Positions 1-8,764 of a stretch of 64,000 nucleotides of DNA are shown here, piece by piece; position 1 is the first letter of the stretch; every line of letters starts with the position of its first letter. Both the position numbers and the translations under genes were made by a program. The DNA comes from Alteromonas stellipolaris (GTDB lineage: Bacteria; Pseudomonadota; Gammaproteobacteria; Enterobacterales; Alteromonadaceae), in assembly GCF_001562115.1 (NCBI RefSeq), contig NZ_CP013926.1, positions 2,480,001 to 2,544,000 on the forward strand, given 5' to 3'. The notes beneath the pieces were generated by a model. The model saw only the letters and a list, made by a program, of their open reading frames with translations, made no database searches and was not told the origin of the DNA.

Positions 1-87
1 ATGCTACGTTTCCAGCCCTCATCTTTCTATGTTATGCATTGCCTATTTTACACTCAATTAGCGCGCACTCTTAATTCATACGTCTTA

Positions 88-702
88 TCAGCACATTCTC
101 GGCGCCCCAGAACGAGTAATGTTCAAGATCAATCCGTTTTGATTAAACGCTAATGCGACTTGATCGCCAATTTCTATGCCCGTGGCGATACGCTGATGCT
201 CCCTCATACTCGCTACTAGATTATCAGAAAGGGTGATTTGCTTTGACGAGCAGTCGACTAACGTCCATTGATTATCTATGTTCGTAAGTGTTGCTACGCT
301 TGTTCTTACGGTGTTCAATGTGGCTGCCTGTTGTTCGTAAGCTCTGCTGTAAGCCTTATATTTCTTGCTGTAATCGTTAATATTAACATCAGCTATTTCA
401 TCACTAAAACCGTGTACTTCAAGTGCAACATCTATAATGTCAATATTTGCTGTATTACTTACCTGGCTTTTAAAGTCGTAAATGCCAACCAACACCACCA
501 ACACAAATGCGGCCGCGCCAAATGCAAACCAGTCTTTATGCCAACCCCGTAAGAGTTGCCAAAAGCGTACCCCTTTTGCAGTACGTGAATTTTCATGGTG
601 CTTGGCATTACTTATCACATTACGTTTAATACGGCTTGGCACCTTACGTTGACGCTTACTGTGCTGATATGCCTGACGGAACTGTTCATTTTCGTCGTTC
701 AT
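88..702 (-). CDS. Membrane anti-sigma-factor-like protein (204 aa), partner of the upstream ECF sigma factor
   Basis: No domain is recognised with certainty. The protein has a basic cytoplasmic N-terminus (about residues 1-54, rich in Arg/Lys/Gln), one hydrophobic membrane segment (about 58-74) and a periplasmic remainder with two cysteines. This single-pass layout is that of anti-sigma factors. It overlaps the stop of the ECF sigma gene by 4 bases (ATGA), so the two are translationally coupled. A GGAG lies about 8 bases before the ATG. Inference: it holds the sigma factor at the membrane until a signal reaches the periplasmic domain. It lacks the zinc-binding HxxxCxxC motif of the ZAS anti-sigma class, so the mechanism is open. 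The role is likely, but rests mainly on position and topology. Confidence 0.7.
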   Translation of the reverse strand: MNDENEQFRQAYQHSKRQRKVPSRIKRNVISNAKHHENSRTAKGVRFWQLLRGWHKDWFAFGAAAFVLVVLVGIYDFKSQVSNTANIDIIDVALEVHGFSDEIADVNINDYSKKYKAYSRAYEQQAATLNTVRTSVATLTNIDNQWTLVDCSSKQITLSDNLVASMREHQRIATGIEIGDQVALAFNQNGLILNITRSGAPRMC

Positions 703-1265
703 GATTGTGACTCCAATGCTTTTCTAAGCTTTTCCCTTGCATAACGAAGACGTGTTTTAACTGTCTCATGAGGGACACAACAAATTGTGCTTATCTCATG
801 CACGCTGAACCCTTCTTGCTGCAAGGAGAACGCTTCTTTTTGCTCGAAAGGTAACCGCTTTAATAGTTGGTGAAAGTCTGGGATATCATCTAATACGGCG
901 CTATCTGACACCAAGTTTTCAACTTGATTACAATGGCTATTTTGTTGATGTTGTTTTCTAAGTTCGTCTAACAGGGCGTTGCGTCCAAGGGTAAAAAGCC
1001 AGCCCAAGAATTTTCCTTCATGGCGATACAAGTGCTTTTTTTCTATTACCTTTAGCCAAGTTCTTTGGGTTATATCGGCTGCCATATCGGCGTTACTCAA
1101 CACCAACAGATAGTAATACAGTGCATTGCTATGTTGGTCGTATAAACGAGACAAGACTTTGGGTTCCCCGGTACGCGCATATTGTTCCATTAAGCTTTCA
1201 TCGCTTAAGGGAGCACTAAACCAATCTTTTACTGATATCAGCAGCCCTGCTCTGGCATAACTCAT
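699..1265 (-). CDS. ECF-type RNA polymerase sigma factor (188 aa)
   Basis: A small sigma-70 family protein of typical ECF length. Region 2 covers about residues 30-100 (a YDQHSNALYYYLL helix, then the ADITQRTWLKVIE and GWLFTLGRNALLDELRK segments that bind core polymerase and the -10 element). Region 4 covers about 128-185, with an HTH ending in HETVKTRLRYAREKLRKAL that would read the -35 element. The start is supported by GGGAG 8 bases before the ATG. It is followed with a 4-base overlap by a single-pass membrane protein that is probably its anti-sigma factor. The two form a short operon running toward the window start. The stimulus and regulon cannot be read from the sequence. Confidence 0.92.
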   Translation of the reverse strand: MSYARAGLLISVKDWFSAPLSDESLMEQYARTGEPKVLSRLYDQHSNALYYYLLVLSNADMAADITQRTWLKVIEKKHLYRHEGKFLGWLFTLGRNALLDELRKQHQQNSHCNQVENLVSDSAVLDDIPDFHQLLKRLPFEQKEAFSLQQEGFSVHEISTICCVPHETVKTRLRYAREKLRKALESQS

Positions 1266-1320
1266 ACGCGTACTCCCTTAATTACCTTTAAGAACAAACA
1301 AAACTAATTAAAACGTATTA

Positions 1321-1968
1321 TTACCGTGCGGATTCAAAACGAAAATCTAATACAACAAACATATCATGCTGAGCCACTGGCACACCATTTTCTATTTTTG
1401 GTTTATATTTCCATTTAGACAAGGCTCGACGGGCTGCACGGTCAAACACACGCTTTGGCTCGGAACCAATGATATGAATATCTTGTACCGTACCATTAGA
1501 CGCTACAGTAAAACCTAACTTAACCCACCCTTCTGTACCATTTCGCAACGCCTCTTGGGGAAAGGTTGGATCTACCCGAAATTGCGGAGAAGCTTGCATA
1601 TCCCTTTTCCCACTTTGAAAATTGGGATTTATATTTACCGTATTGTTTGTAAATTGAGGGGTAAACTTAAACGTTGTATCGGTATCATTGGGCGTAGGAT
1701 CCGCTTTGGGTATTTCCATAGGCGGCTGTGCTACAGGCTTCTCCATGGGTTTTATAGGCGTACGCACAATCACTTCAGGATCATCCAAGGCTAGTACTAC
1801 TGGCCCAACAGTCTGATATTCAGTAACTTTGCTGCCAACCTGATTATTCTCAATTAACTTAGCCATTACGACGAACAAACCAAAGGTGATAAGTATACTC
1901 ATCGCTATGTAAATAAGTGGCTTAACGCTAAAGGGTCGAAATACATTATGTTGTGTAAAAGCGTTCAT
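1321..1968 (-). CDS. TonB-family energy transducer (215 aa)
   Basis: TonB proteins span the inner membrane and pass proton-motive energy from ExbBD to outer-membrane receptors. Here there is a short cytoplasmic N-terminus, a membrane helix (about residues 19-39), a proline-rich periplasmic linker with Pro-Lys/Pro-Met repeats (about 65-100), and a C-terminal TonB domain (about 130-213). The domain shows the hallmarks FPQEALRNGTEGWVKLGFTV and RAARRALSKWKYKP. I chose the ATG at 1968 because AGGAG lies 7 bases upstream; an in-frame ATG at 2001 has no such site. No exbB or exbD is adjacent, so it must use ExbBD encoded elsewhere. With at least five TonB receptors in this window it may serve several; a specific pairing cannot be assigned. 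Confidence 0.9.
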   Translation of the reverse strand: MNAFTQHNVFRPFSVKPLIYIAMSILITFGLFVVMAKLIENNQVGSKVTEYQTVGPVVLALDDPEVIVRTPIKPMEKPVAQPPMEIPKADPTPNDTDTTFKFTPQFTNNTVNINPNFQSGKRDMQASPQFRVDPTFPQEALRNGTEGWVKLGFTVASNGTVQDIHIIGSEPKRVFDRAARRALSKWKYKPKIENGVPVAQHDMFVVLDFRFESAR

Positions 1969-2368
1969 ATTGCTCTCCTGTTTTCTTACATAACGTAACA
2001 AGATGACAATAGGGGTGAATTATTTTTGTGTTTAAATTGAAACCGCATGCGCGCAACCACTGGTATGACCATTCAAATTGATAAATTGACTCTTCTTCAT
2101 CTGCTAATACTATATTCAATCTCGTAAACTGGTGAAACCTAAGATCATTACGCTTATCAATGAGCTCATTATAAAGTTCGTGTTAATAAGCTTTTATCCA
2201 AGAGCGCGTATAAAGGGCTCGTGTAAAAAGCCTTTGTAAAGAGATACGAAAACGATAAAGCGGCTTACTGAGGTTTCCCAGATAAATTTTGTTGCGTTGA
2301 ATGTTCGTTTATAAGCCCTATCGTGCTTTTAAGTACATTTCGCGCACTATTATGGAATACAACTGCCT
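1969..2368. other. Intergenic region between the divergent TonB and OYE genes
   Basis: About 400 bases holding the promoters of the two divergent genes. I see no ORF with a ribosome-binding site and no strong terminator. A weak imperfect stem (about 2208-2236, AAAGGGCT against AGCCTTT) and AT-rich stretches are present. No confident -10/-35 pair can be picked by eye. Confidence 0.4.
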
Positions 2369-3472
2369 ATGACCACCAAAACTCAAGCGTTATTTACCCC
2401 TTTCAAGCACAAAGGGCTATCGGTAGACAACAGAATTGTAATGGCACCGATGACTCGTGAATTCTCTCCTGAAGGTGTACCAACCTCAGATGTTGCTGAT
2501 TACTATCGCCGCCGCGCTGAAGGGGGTACTGGTTTAATCATTACTGAAGGTACTACGGTAAACGATCCGGTAGCTAATATGAGCCATCGTATTCCGGTTT
2601 TTCACGGTGACAAAGCACTTGCCGGTTGGGAAGAAACAGTAAAGGCAGTGCATAGTGTTGGCGGAAAAATTATGCCTCAGCTTTGGCACGTAGGAATGGC
2701 TCGTGTTGCTGAAAAAGCGCCGTTCCCTGAACTTCCTAGCGCAGGCCCTTCAGGCTTGTTTAAGCCAGGTAAGCAAGGCGCAGAGCCAATGACTCAGCAA
2801 CATATTGAATCTGTAATCAACGCTTTCGCAACTGCTGCGGCAGACGCTAAACGTATTGGATTTGATGGTATTGAAATTCATGGCGCACATGGTTATTTGA
2901 TTGACCAGTTTTTCTGGAGCGGCACTAACGAGCGCACCGATGAATGGGGGGGCAGCATGGCAAACCGTGGTCGCTTTGCGGTAGAAATCATTAAAGCTAT
3001 CCGCGCAGCTACGTCACCTGACTTTCCCATTGTGCTTCGTTATTCACAATGGAAACAACAAGATTACACAGCACGTCTGGCTGAAACACCGCAATTACTT
3101 GAAGAGTTTTTAGCTCCGCTTAGCGATGCAGGTGTAGACATTTTCCATTGTTCGCAGCGCCGCTATTGGGAAAATGAATTTGAAGGCGAAGATTTAAACC
3201 TAGCTGGCTGGACTAAAAAACTTACCGGCAAGCCAACCATTACCGTAGGGTCAGTGGGTCTTAACGATGATTTTTTCGGAGCATTTACAGGTAAAGGTTC
3301 AAACACCCGCGCTATCGATGATTTGATTGAACGTTTAGAAAAAGGCGAGTTTGATTTGGTGGCTGTAGGTCGAGCCCTACTACAAGATTCAAACTGGGCT
3401 AATAAGATTAAAAACAATCAACTTGATGAACTAGAAGAGTTTTCAGGCAAGGCCCTCGCTTCGCTTACATAA
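2369..3472 (+). CDS. Old Yellow Enzyme family NADH:flavin oxidoreductase (367 aa)
   Basis: An FMN-dependent ene-reductase of the OYE family, which reduces activated C=C bonds or nitro groups with NAD(P)H in the cytoplasm. It is a full-length TIM barrel: the N-terminal NRIVMAPMTR strand (21-30), the QLWHVGM segment (104-110), and the substrate-binding pair H171/H174 with Y176 in IHGAHGYLIDQF. The RTDEWGGS motif (189-196) is typical of the family. The C-terminus carries the phosphate-binding VGRALLQD segment. It ends in a hairpin terminator and is followed after about 230 bases by a separately promoted MFS exporter. The native substrate is unknown; detoxification of electrophiles is the usual guess for this family. 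Confidence 0.92.
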   Translation: MTTKTQALFTPFKHKGLSVDNRIVMAPMTREFSPEGVPTSDVADYYRRRAEGGTGLIITEGTTVNDPVANMSHRIPVFHGDKALAGWEETVKAVHSVGGKIMPQLWHVGMARVAEKAPFPELPSAGPSGLFKPGKQGAEPMTQQHIESVINAFATAAADAKRIGFDGIEIHGAHGYLIDQFFWSGTNERTDEWGGSMANRGRFAVEIIKAIRAATSPDFPIVLRYSQWKQQDYTARLAETPQLLEEFLAPLSDAGVDIFHCSQRRYWENEFEGEDLNLAGWTKKLTGKPTITVGSVGLNDDFFGAFTGKGSNTRAIDDLIERLEKGEFDLVAVGRALLQDSNWANKIKNNQLDELEEFSGKALASLT

Positions 3473-3487
3473 GCAGTTACGTGAGTA

Positions 3488-3541
3488 GTTACATAAGCGC
3501 CGACATCAGCGCTGCCGACATCAGCGCTTATGTAACCTTTT
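3488..3541 (+). terminator. Hairpin terminator of the OYE gene, with a tandem duplication in its loop
   Basis: A perfect 13-bp stem (GTTACATAAGCGC at 3488-3500 paired with GCGCTTATGTAAC at 3524-3536) is followed by a run of T. The loop contains the second part of an exact, head-to-tail 15-base duplication, GCCGACATCAGCGCT, at 3499-3513 and 3514-3528. Confidence 0.75.
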
Positions 3542-3671
3542 GCACAAATACTCGATAGCGAGCGCGCTAATTAACGTCCATGAGATTGCTCAACTGGTGA
3601 CACAATGGCTAACGCGCGCAATGGCTAATACTTACGGTGGCTAACACCTACATAAGAATAGTACTTTCACC

Positions 3672-3685
3672 ATTGACCGTTCAAT
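3672..3685. promoter_or_regulatory. BetI/TetR-type operator-like palindrome before the MFS gene
   Basis: The 14-mer ATTGACCGTTCAAT is a near-perfect inverted repeat (ATTGA-N4-TCAAT) ending 18 bases before the MFS start codon. It differs at only one base from the palindrome upstream of betB (35091-35104). The arms resemble the operator recognised by the TetR-family repressor BetI. Binding of BetI itself is inference; another TetR-family repressor could use it. Confidence 0.55.
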
Positions 3686-3703
3686 TAATCAGTAATCTTC
3701 ACT

Positions 3704-4897
3704 ATGACACAACCAATGCCGTCTAATAAGTTAGCTAAAAATACACTGCTATTAGCCGCAGCTGCCATTGGATTTGCTCAAACCGTTCTGTTCGCTATCT
3801 TAGCGCCGCTGGGTAGAGAAATTGGCCTAATAGAAGTGCAAATTGGTGCCATTATTTCTTGTTCTTCTCTTACGTTATTTTTAATAAGCCCTTTGTGGGG
3901 GCGTGCTAGCGATCGTTGGGGTAGACGAAAAGTACTCTTGATTGGATTGTTTGGCTATTCTGCGGGTACTTTAGTCTTCGCTGGCGTATTCCAAGCTGCA
4001 CTATTAGGCTTTCTAGCCCCTTTAGCCGCGCTTACCTTACTTATCATCACTCGGGTGGGTAATGCCACGGTAATGGCTGCCGTATCGCCGTCAGCAAGCG
4101 CTTATATGGCTGACATCACCACAGTAGAAGAGCGTGTAAAAGGTATGGGCGCATTAGGTGCGGCCACCAATATTGGCTCAATTTTGGGTCCTGCCATTGG
4201 CGGGCTACTGGCCAGTATAAGTTTACTTACGCCACTTTATTTTTCTGTGGGGGTGACAGTAGCTGTTGCAGTATTAGCCATGTTTTCTTTGCCAGTATTG
4301 CCTAGACCTAATCATACTTCATTACCAAAAAAGCTGAAGTACACCGACCCGAGAATATTTCCTTTAATAGTTGCAGGTGTATTGTTGTTTATGGGTTTTG
4401 CTATCGTTCAGCAAACCATAGCCTTTCGGTTTCAAGACACCTTCGCGCTAAACAGTACCGACACCGCTAAAATTGTAGGCTTTAGTTTGATGATCTCTGC
4501 GGCATCAGCCTTGCTGGTTCAAATGCTGCTTATTCCTCGATTAAAGCTGCGGCCTTTCACGTTACTACGGCTTTCAATGCCCATAATGATGGTAGCGTTC
4601 GCTATTTTAGCCTCGGGCGACACTAAATTTCAGTTTATGTCGGCCATGTGCGTATTGGGTTTGGGATTAGGAATAGCGGGCCCAGGCTTTATGGCTGGTG
4701 TATCGGTAGCGGTATCATCAGATGAACAAGGTGCGGTAGCTGGCATCGCTGGTGCTTGCCCACCTTTGGGGTTTGCGGTAGGTCCACTTTTAGGCTCGTA
4801 CCTTTACGCTATAGATGCCTCATTGCCCTACTGGTTCTCGTTCAGCTGTTATTTGTTAGTGTTCTTCTTCACGCTAAAATTTAAAACACGCCATTAA
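3704..4897 (+). CDS. MFS drug/metabolite efflux transporter (397 aa)
   Basis: A 12-helix major facilitator of the DHA1 (TetA/Bcr-like) type, with the motif-A loop GRASDRWGRRKV between helices 2 and 3 (about residues 66-77) and a helix-5 antiporter segment rich in Gly/Pro (NIGSILGPAIGGLLA). The length is standard and the whole chain is hydrophobic. It probably exports small organic compounds by proton antiport; the substrate is not predictable. Its start is preceded at 18 bases by a palindrome almost identical to the putative BetI operator of the betBA cluster, so a TetR-family repressor probably controls it. It does not share a transcript with the OYE gene, whose terminator lies in between. 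Confidence 0.88.
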   Translation: MTQPMPSNKLAKNTLLLAAAAIGFAQTVLFAILAPLGREIGLIEVQIGAIISCSSLTLFLISPLWGRASDRWGRRKVLLIGLFGYSAGTLVFAGVFQAALLGFLAPLAALTLLIITRVGNATVMAAVSPSASAYMADITTVEERVKGMGALGAATNIGSILGPAIGGLLASISLLTPLYFSVGVTVAVAVLAMFSLPVLPRPNHTSLPKKLKYTDPRIFPLIVAGVLLFMGFAIVQQTIAFRFQDTFALNSTDTAKIVGFSLMISAASALLVQMLLIPRLKLRPFTLLRLSMPIMMVAFAILASGDTKFQFMSAMCVLGLGLGIAGPGFMAGVSVAVSSDEQGAVAGIAGACPPLGFAVGPLLGSYLYAIDASLPYWFSFSCYLLVFFFTLKFKTRH

Positions 4898-5010
4898 AAT
4901 TAGGCTTTAGAGTTAAGTGGGCTCGCTACTTTTTACTGGTGACTTTCTTCTTAAGCCATTCAACTAGGGTCTATCAAAGAGACACGTTCACCCAAATTGC
5001 TAAACATGCG

Positions 5011-5295
5011 CTATTTTGTAACTACAATGCCTTCGGCTTCTGTTACCGTTTTTGCATCGGCGCGCTCTATAACTTTAAGTAGCGTAGTTTGAATGGTTTC
5101 ATCGGTTCTTGCGTCAGTCTTGCTGGCAAATTTTTGTTCTTGTGGAGCTGCGCCTTCTTCAGCGATAAATCCCATCACCACTTCGTTTGCGCATTCTGCC
5201 GTTTCCCCATAATACGTTAAGGTAATTTGTGGGTAGCCTTGAAATCCTTTCTTTACCCTTTTGGCAATGCGTTTTGTCGACTTATCTAAATTCAT
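5011..5295 (-). CDS. Conserved-looking hypothetical protein (94 aa)
   Basis: I do not recognise a family. The protein is small, soluble and lysine-rich at the N-terminus (MNLDKSTKRIAKRVKKG), with a predicted alpha/beta middle (PQITLTYYGETAECANEVVMGFI) and an acidic C-terminal half ending in EGIVVTK. There is one cysteine, no signal peptide and no membrane segment. Coding periodicity and a clean start near an AGAACT stretch support a real gene, but no strong ribosome-binding site is visible. It stands alone between the MFS gene and another small gene. No function can be offered. Confidence 0.6.
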   Translation of the reverse strand: MNLDKSTKRIAKRVKKGFQGYPQITLTYYGETAECANEVVMGFIAEEGAAPQEQKFASKTDARTDETIQTTLLKVIERADAKTVTEAEGIVVTK

Positions 5296-5478
5296 AGTAG
5301 TTCTGGTAGGTAATTGTTCTAATGCCTAGAGCATTGCATGTAACCTGAGCAATGTCGCAGGTTATTTACTCATAAGGACGTAATTAACAGTAATTAGTAT
5401 GAACATTGGCTGTTAAAAGTGAGTTATTACAAAAAAACGCCGATATAACGACGGCAAGCCCTATTAGTAAACCAACGA

Positions 5479-5697
5479 TCAATTTTCCGATATTTTCACA
5501 TCGTTTTTTAATACCAGTACGAATAGAAATATAATTGCTACAGGCGGTACAAGTGCGGAAAAGAATGCCAAAACAGAGGTAATAATGGGCGATTGGGTTT
5601 TTCGCTTCCCTAAATAATAGCCAACAGCAGCCATCAGTACAGCAAAGACAATAATAACTTGCCCAATCAATGTTGCATTAATATTCATAACAAACAT
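5479..5697 (-). CDS. Small membrane protein with two helices (72 aa)
   Basis: Unrecognised. Two hydrophobic helices (about residues 8-27 and 38-64) are separated by a short basic loop YLGKRKTQ, giving a hairpin in the inner membrane with a charged C-terminus. An alternative ATG three codons downstream (5688) is possible, since neither start has a clear ribosome-binding site. It is isolated, between two other small minus-strand genes. It may be a small stress or transport accessory protein, but nothing in the sequence shows that. Confidence 0.5.
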   Translation of the reverse strand: MFVMNINATLIGQVIIVFAVLMAAVGYYLGKRKTQSPIITSVLAFFSALVPPVAIIFLFVLVLKNDVKISEN

Positions 5698-5824
5698 TCC
5701 ATTTTACCATCTTGGTAAAATCAACCTTAGCGGAAGCGATGGTCGCCATACAATCGCCTTTACGTAAAGTTGCGTATTTTTACACAAGGAGTTGAATCAT
5801 AAAGAAGCGAGTGAAAGCGAAAGC

Positions 5825-6151
5825 TTAGTTAACTTTAATGCTGCCTTTGTCTATCTGCTGTACCGCCGTGTACGGAATAACAATAGTGTCTGCCACAATA
5901 GAAAACGCCGCATCAATAACAAAGAAAGGAACTTTCCCAACCGTCGAACCGATATTTTCCCGTCGGCTTGGTTCACCATTTAACAAACATACATTGTATG
6001 AGAATCCACTGTATACACGAGGTATTTCTTCGCAGTAGCTTTTCTTACCTTGATGTTCAATTTGAACATGGTTGTTGTCAGGAGAAATTGTTTTCACAGT
6101 GGCACAAGAGCAACACGCTAAAGATAAGATGGCGAGAGACAAAATTTTCAT
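5825..6151 (-). CDS. YceK/YidQ-like lipoprotein (108 aa)
   Basis: The N-terminus is a lipoprotein signal (MKILSLAILSLACC) with a cysteine cluster at residues 13-16 (CCSC) for lipid attachment. The C-terminal half has a hydrophobic segment followed by ADTIVIPYTAVQQ. This resembles the FTAVMDTLLLPWDVF core of the enterobacterial YceK/YidQ family as I recall it. These are small envelope lipoproteins of unknown function. The two cysteines in the middle (in SYCEEI and NVCLL) could form a disulfide. The gene is monocistronic. The family call is moderate; the lipoprotein call is stronger. Confidence 0.7.
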   Translation of the reverse strand: MKILSLAILSLACCSCATVKTISPDNNHVQIEHQGKKSYCEEIPRVYSGFSYNVCLLNGEPSRRENIGSTVGKVPFFVIDAAFSIVADTIVIPYTAVQQIDKGSIKVN

Positions 6152-6231
6152 ATACGACTAATTCCATTTAATGCTGTTGAATTGGGGGCAACTTCGTGCA
6201 GTCGATGTTAATGCGAAATTGATAGCAGAAA

Positions 6232-6765
6232 CTATAACGCAGGGATTAGCTCCAGTAAATCGGTAGCCCCAACATCTAGACCACGCTGAGAAAGTAACGT
6301 AGTAATTTGCCCGCGGTGATGTGTTTGATGGTTAAATAAGTGCAGTATAAGTTGACCGAAGTTTTTCGTATGTGGCACACCCGCAGTATCTAGAAATGAC
6401 AAGTCAGTGGTAAGCACTTCGCTTGATAAGGCATTAGCGAAGGCCAAAATAGCCTCATCTACTTTCACTCTTTGCTCGCGTAGTAACCCTATATCCTCAA
6501 AAAGTGTTTCATCTAGCTTTTTAGGAAGCGACATTGCCATTACGATGTCTAACTCGCTGAACTTATCAGGATGCTTTGCAAATCGTTGGAGCCAGATAAT
6601 ATCGGCAACCAATATGTGGTTAAGCGTTCCTAAGATAGATCCAAAAAAAGCCCCCACATCTTCATCCAATGCGGCCGGGCTTAATTGCGATGCTGCTGAA
6701 TATACAGACTCATTCATCCACTGATTGTATTGAGCCATCAATGTGAAGCTATTTTTTAAAGACAT
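6232..6765 (-). CDS. DinB/YfiT-family protein (177 aa)
   Basis: A four-helix-bundle DinB-type protein. The metal-binding histidines are visible: one in LGTLNHILVADIIWLQRF (His about 50) and a pair in LFNHQTHHRGQITTLLSQRG (about 143-150), the signature of this family. Members are often thiol-dependent S-transferases or unassigned metalloenzymes, despite the name taken from damage-inducible genes. The start lies 8 bases after the stop of the TPR-sulfotransferase gene, and its ribosome-binding site (TAGGAA) includes that stop codon, so the two are translated from one transcript. The substrate is unknown. Confidence 0.88.
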   Translation of the reverse strand: MSLKNSFTLMAQYNQWMNESVYSAASQLSPAALDEDVGAFFGSILGTLNHILVADIIWLQRFAKHPDKFSELDIVMAMSLPKKLDETLFEDIGLLREQRVKVDEAILAFANALSSEVLTTDLSFLDTAGVPHTKNFGQLILHLFNHQTHHRGQITTLLSQRGLDVGATDLLELIPAL

Positions 6766-6773
6766 AAACGTTC

Positions 6774-8744
6774 CTAAGACATGTTGCTTCGTTTAGTTAA
6801 TGCTAGCTTAAGTTCATCTAAGTAACTTTCAAAGGGCTTCCACTGCTGCATGCCAGTTTTATATATAGGCTGGCGTACTTGTTCTGAACTGGGGGTTTTA
6901 ATTACCCGTTTGGTTTCATAGAACGATAAACACGCTGGTTCAAATGGCAGACCGCAAAAATCAAGAATGCGTTGTACTTGCCCTTCTAAATCATCAAGTA
7001 CGTCTTCGTGCTGCACGGTTAGAATATGATCCGGCAATACAGAATGCCAGTGGTTCATTAGCTTTTCATATGCGCAATAATAACGGCCAATATCATCTAA
7101 GGAATAGCTAAACTCCTGCCCTTCCCCGAATAACTGCTTAAAGCCACTAAAGCAGCAATCCATGGGGTCGCGCCTAGCATCGATGATTTTTGCGTTTGGC
7201 AAAATGCGCTTTATGAGGCCAATATGCACAAAGTTATTCGGCATTTTATCGATAAAAAATGGGGCTGACTGGCGATACGCTTGAGTTTGCGCCATGTATT
7301 TTTCGCCAAGGGCAATGCATGCTTCATCAGACAAATCAGCAAGATTAAAGGGGTACGCTTTCTTCTGATTACTTAAGCTGGATGCAATGCCTAAAATATC
7401 ATGTAGCTCCATAGTGCCATCCACCATAGAATGGGATGCCAATATTTGCTCTAGCAAGGTTGAACCTGCCCTCGGCAAGCCAACAATAAAAATGGGGTCT
7501 GGCGCATCGCAGCCGCTGAACTCACTCATTAATTCTGCGTCGCAGGCCGATGCTTGGGCTTCAAGCGCCACTTCTGTGCGAGCAATATCAAAGCGATGAG
7601 TGCGCTTTTTAAGGTCGTTGCCTTTGTTATAATATTCAAACGCTTTGTCGGGCTGTTTCGCATCTTCAAAGCCTTTCCCTAAGGCAAAGCAAAGGTGAAT
7701 TCTGTCGTCTAGCTTTGTGGTTTCAAGCGCTTCTTGCTGTTGCATTGCCGTCAAAGCGTTATCATCAAAACGATAGGTTTTCGTATTAGCCAAGCTCCAG
7801 TACGCGTCACCAAAATCAGGGGCAAACATGGCGGCTTTCTCGTAAGATGCAATTGCCTCTTTCACATCGCCTTTGGCCTTTAATGCATGGCCTAAAGCAA
7901 CCCACAGAGCGGGGCGATCTTGCTTATCGGCAAGTAAACGATGATAAATACCAATGGCCTCTTCCAACTCACCAACACCCACTAGCGCATGGGCCAAGCT
8001 TACTTTTATGGAAAAGCTTTCTGGCTGCTGTGCTAAGCGCGCTCGCGCCACTTTTGCCGCCTGCGGGAATTTGCCCAGTTTTGCCAGTAACCCTTGGTAA
8101 GCCGCTTGGGCTTTATCGTTGTCAGGATAAAGCGCAACACAACTTTCTAATAAAAACTCGGCATCATGGTATACCTTTAACTGCACGCCTAATTCTGCCA
8201 ATAGCATCATGGCTTCAGGGTGATGCTTGTTTTTGGCTAAAAACTGACGGCATACCTGTTCTGCTTTATGCAACTGGCCTTCGTGCATTAAATCGTGTGC
8301 GCCAAGTAATGGTTTGGGTAGACTTTGCAGGAAACTAATATGTTGTTGTGCGAGTGCCAAAGCTTGAGGTTGATTGTCTCGCTTGTATACCGCTTCTAAC
8401 TGCTGCCATGCGGCAACAAGTGCGGGGTTGAAACGTGTGGCCTGATAAAAGGCGTTGGCTGCCTCGCTGTGGGCGTTTTCACGTAAATAACAGTAGCCCA
8501 ACTCTTGAAAGCCTCTGCCGTAATCTGGGAATATTTCGACAAGATGTAACAGTGTACTTATTGCGCTTTTAATCTCTCCGGCAAGTCGGTACGCCACTGC
8601 CATTACATACATGGCTTCGCGGGTAGCGTCTTCGCTGGGTTTAGCATTGAGAAACTGCTTACTTTGCGCAATAACATGCTGATGATTAGACTGCATCAAA
8701 CTTTGTTTTAGTGCAGTAAGAGTTTGTTGTTCTTGTGAATTCAT
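6774..8744 (-). CDS. TPR-repeat sulfotransferase (656 aa)
   Basis: The N-terminal two thirds (about residues 1-400) are tetratricopeptide repeats, with helical pairs such as ALWVALGHALKAKGDVKEAI. The C-terminal third is a PAPS-dependent sulfotransferase of the Sulfotransfer_3 type. The 5'-phosphosulfate loop GLPRAGST lies at about 422-429, and a DARRDPMDCCFSGFKQ segment corresponds to the 3'-phosphate-binding Arg/Ser motif. It would transfer sulfate from PAPS to an unknown acceptor, with the TPRs recruiting a partner. I place the start at 8744. The in-frame ATG at 8780 lies inside the terminator hairpin of the upstream TonB receptor gene. The downstream DinB gene is coupled to it. TPR-sulfotransferases recur beside TonB receptors in marine gammaproteobacteria, but the link is not explained. 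Confidence 0.88.
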   Translation of the reverse strand: MNSQEQQTLTALKQSLMQSNHQHVIAQSKQFLNAKPSEDATREAMYVMAVAYRLAGEIKSAISTLLHLVEIFPDYGRGFQELGYCYLRENAHSEAANAFYQATRFNPALVAAWQQLEAVYKRDNQPQALALAQQHISFLQSLPKPLLGAHDLMHEGQLHKAEQVCRQFLAKNKHHPEAMMLLAELGVQLKVYHDAEFLLESCVALYPDNDKAQAAYQGLLAKLGKFPQAAKVARARLAQQPESFSIKVSLAHALVGVGELEEAIGIYHRLLADKQDRPALWVALGHALKAKGDVKEAIASYEKAAMFAPDFGDAYWSLANTKTYRFDDNALTAMQQQEALETTKLDDRIHLCFALGKGFEDAKQPDKAFEYYNKGNDLKKRTHRFDIARTEVALEAQASACDAELMSEFSGCDAPDPIFIVGLPRAGSTLLEQILASHSMVDGTMELHDILGIASSLSNQKKAYPFNLADLSDEACIALGEKYMAQTQAYRQSAPFFIDKMPNNFVHIGLIKRILPNAKIIDARRDPMDCCFSGFKQLFGEGQEFSYSLDDIGRYYCAYEKLMNHWHSVLPDHILTVQHEDVLDDLEGQVQRILDFCGLPFEPACLSFYETKRVIKTPSSEQVRQPIYKTGMQQWKPFESYLDELKLALTKRSNMS

Positions 8745-8764
8745 AAATACAGCATGCCTAAAAA

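Noticed and set aside
7847..8338. A 163-residue open frame opposite the TPR-sulfotransferase gene
   Set aside because: It is antisense to a well-supported gene, has no ribosome-binding site, and its composition is that expected from the complementary strand.
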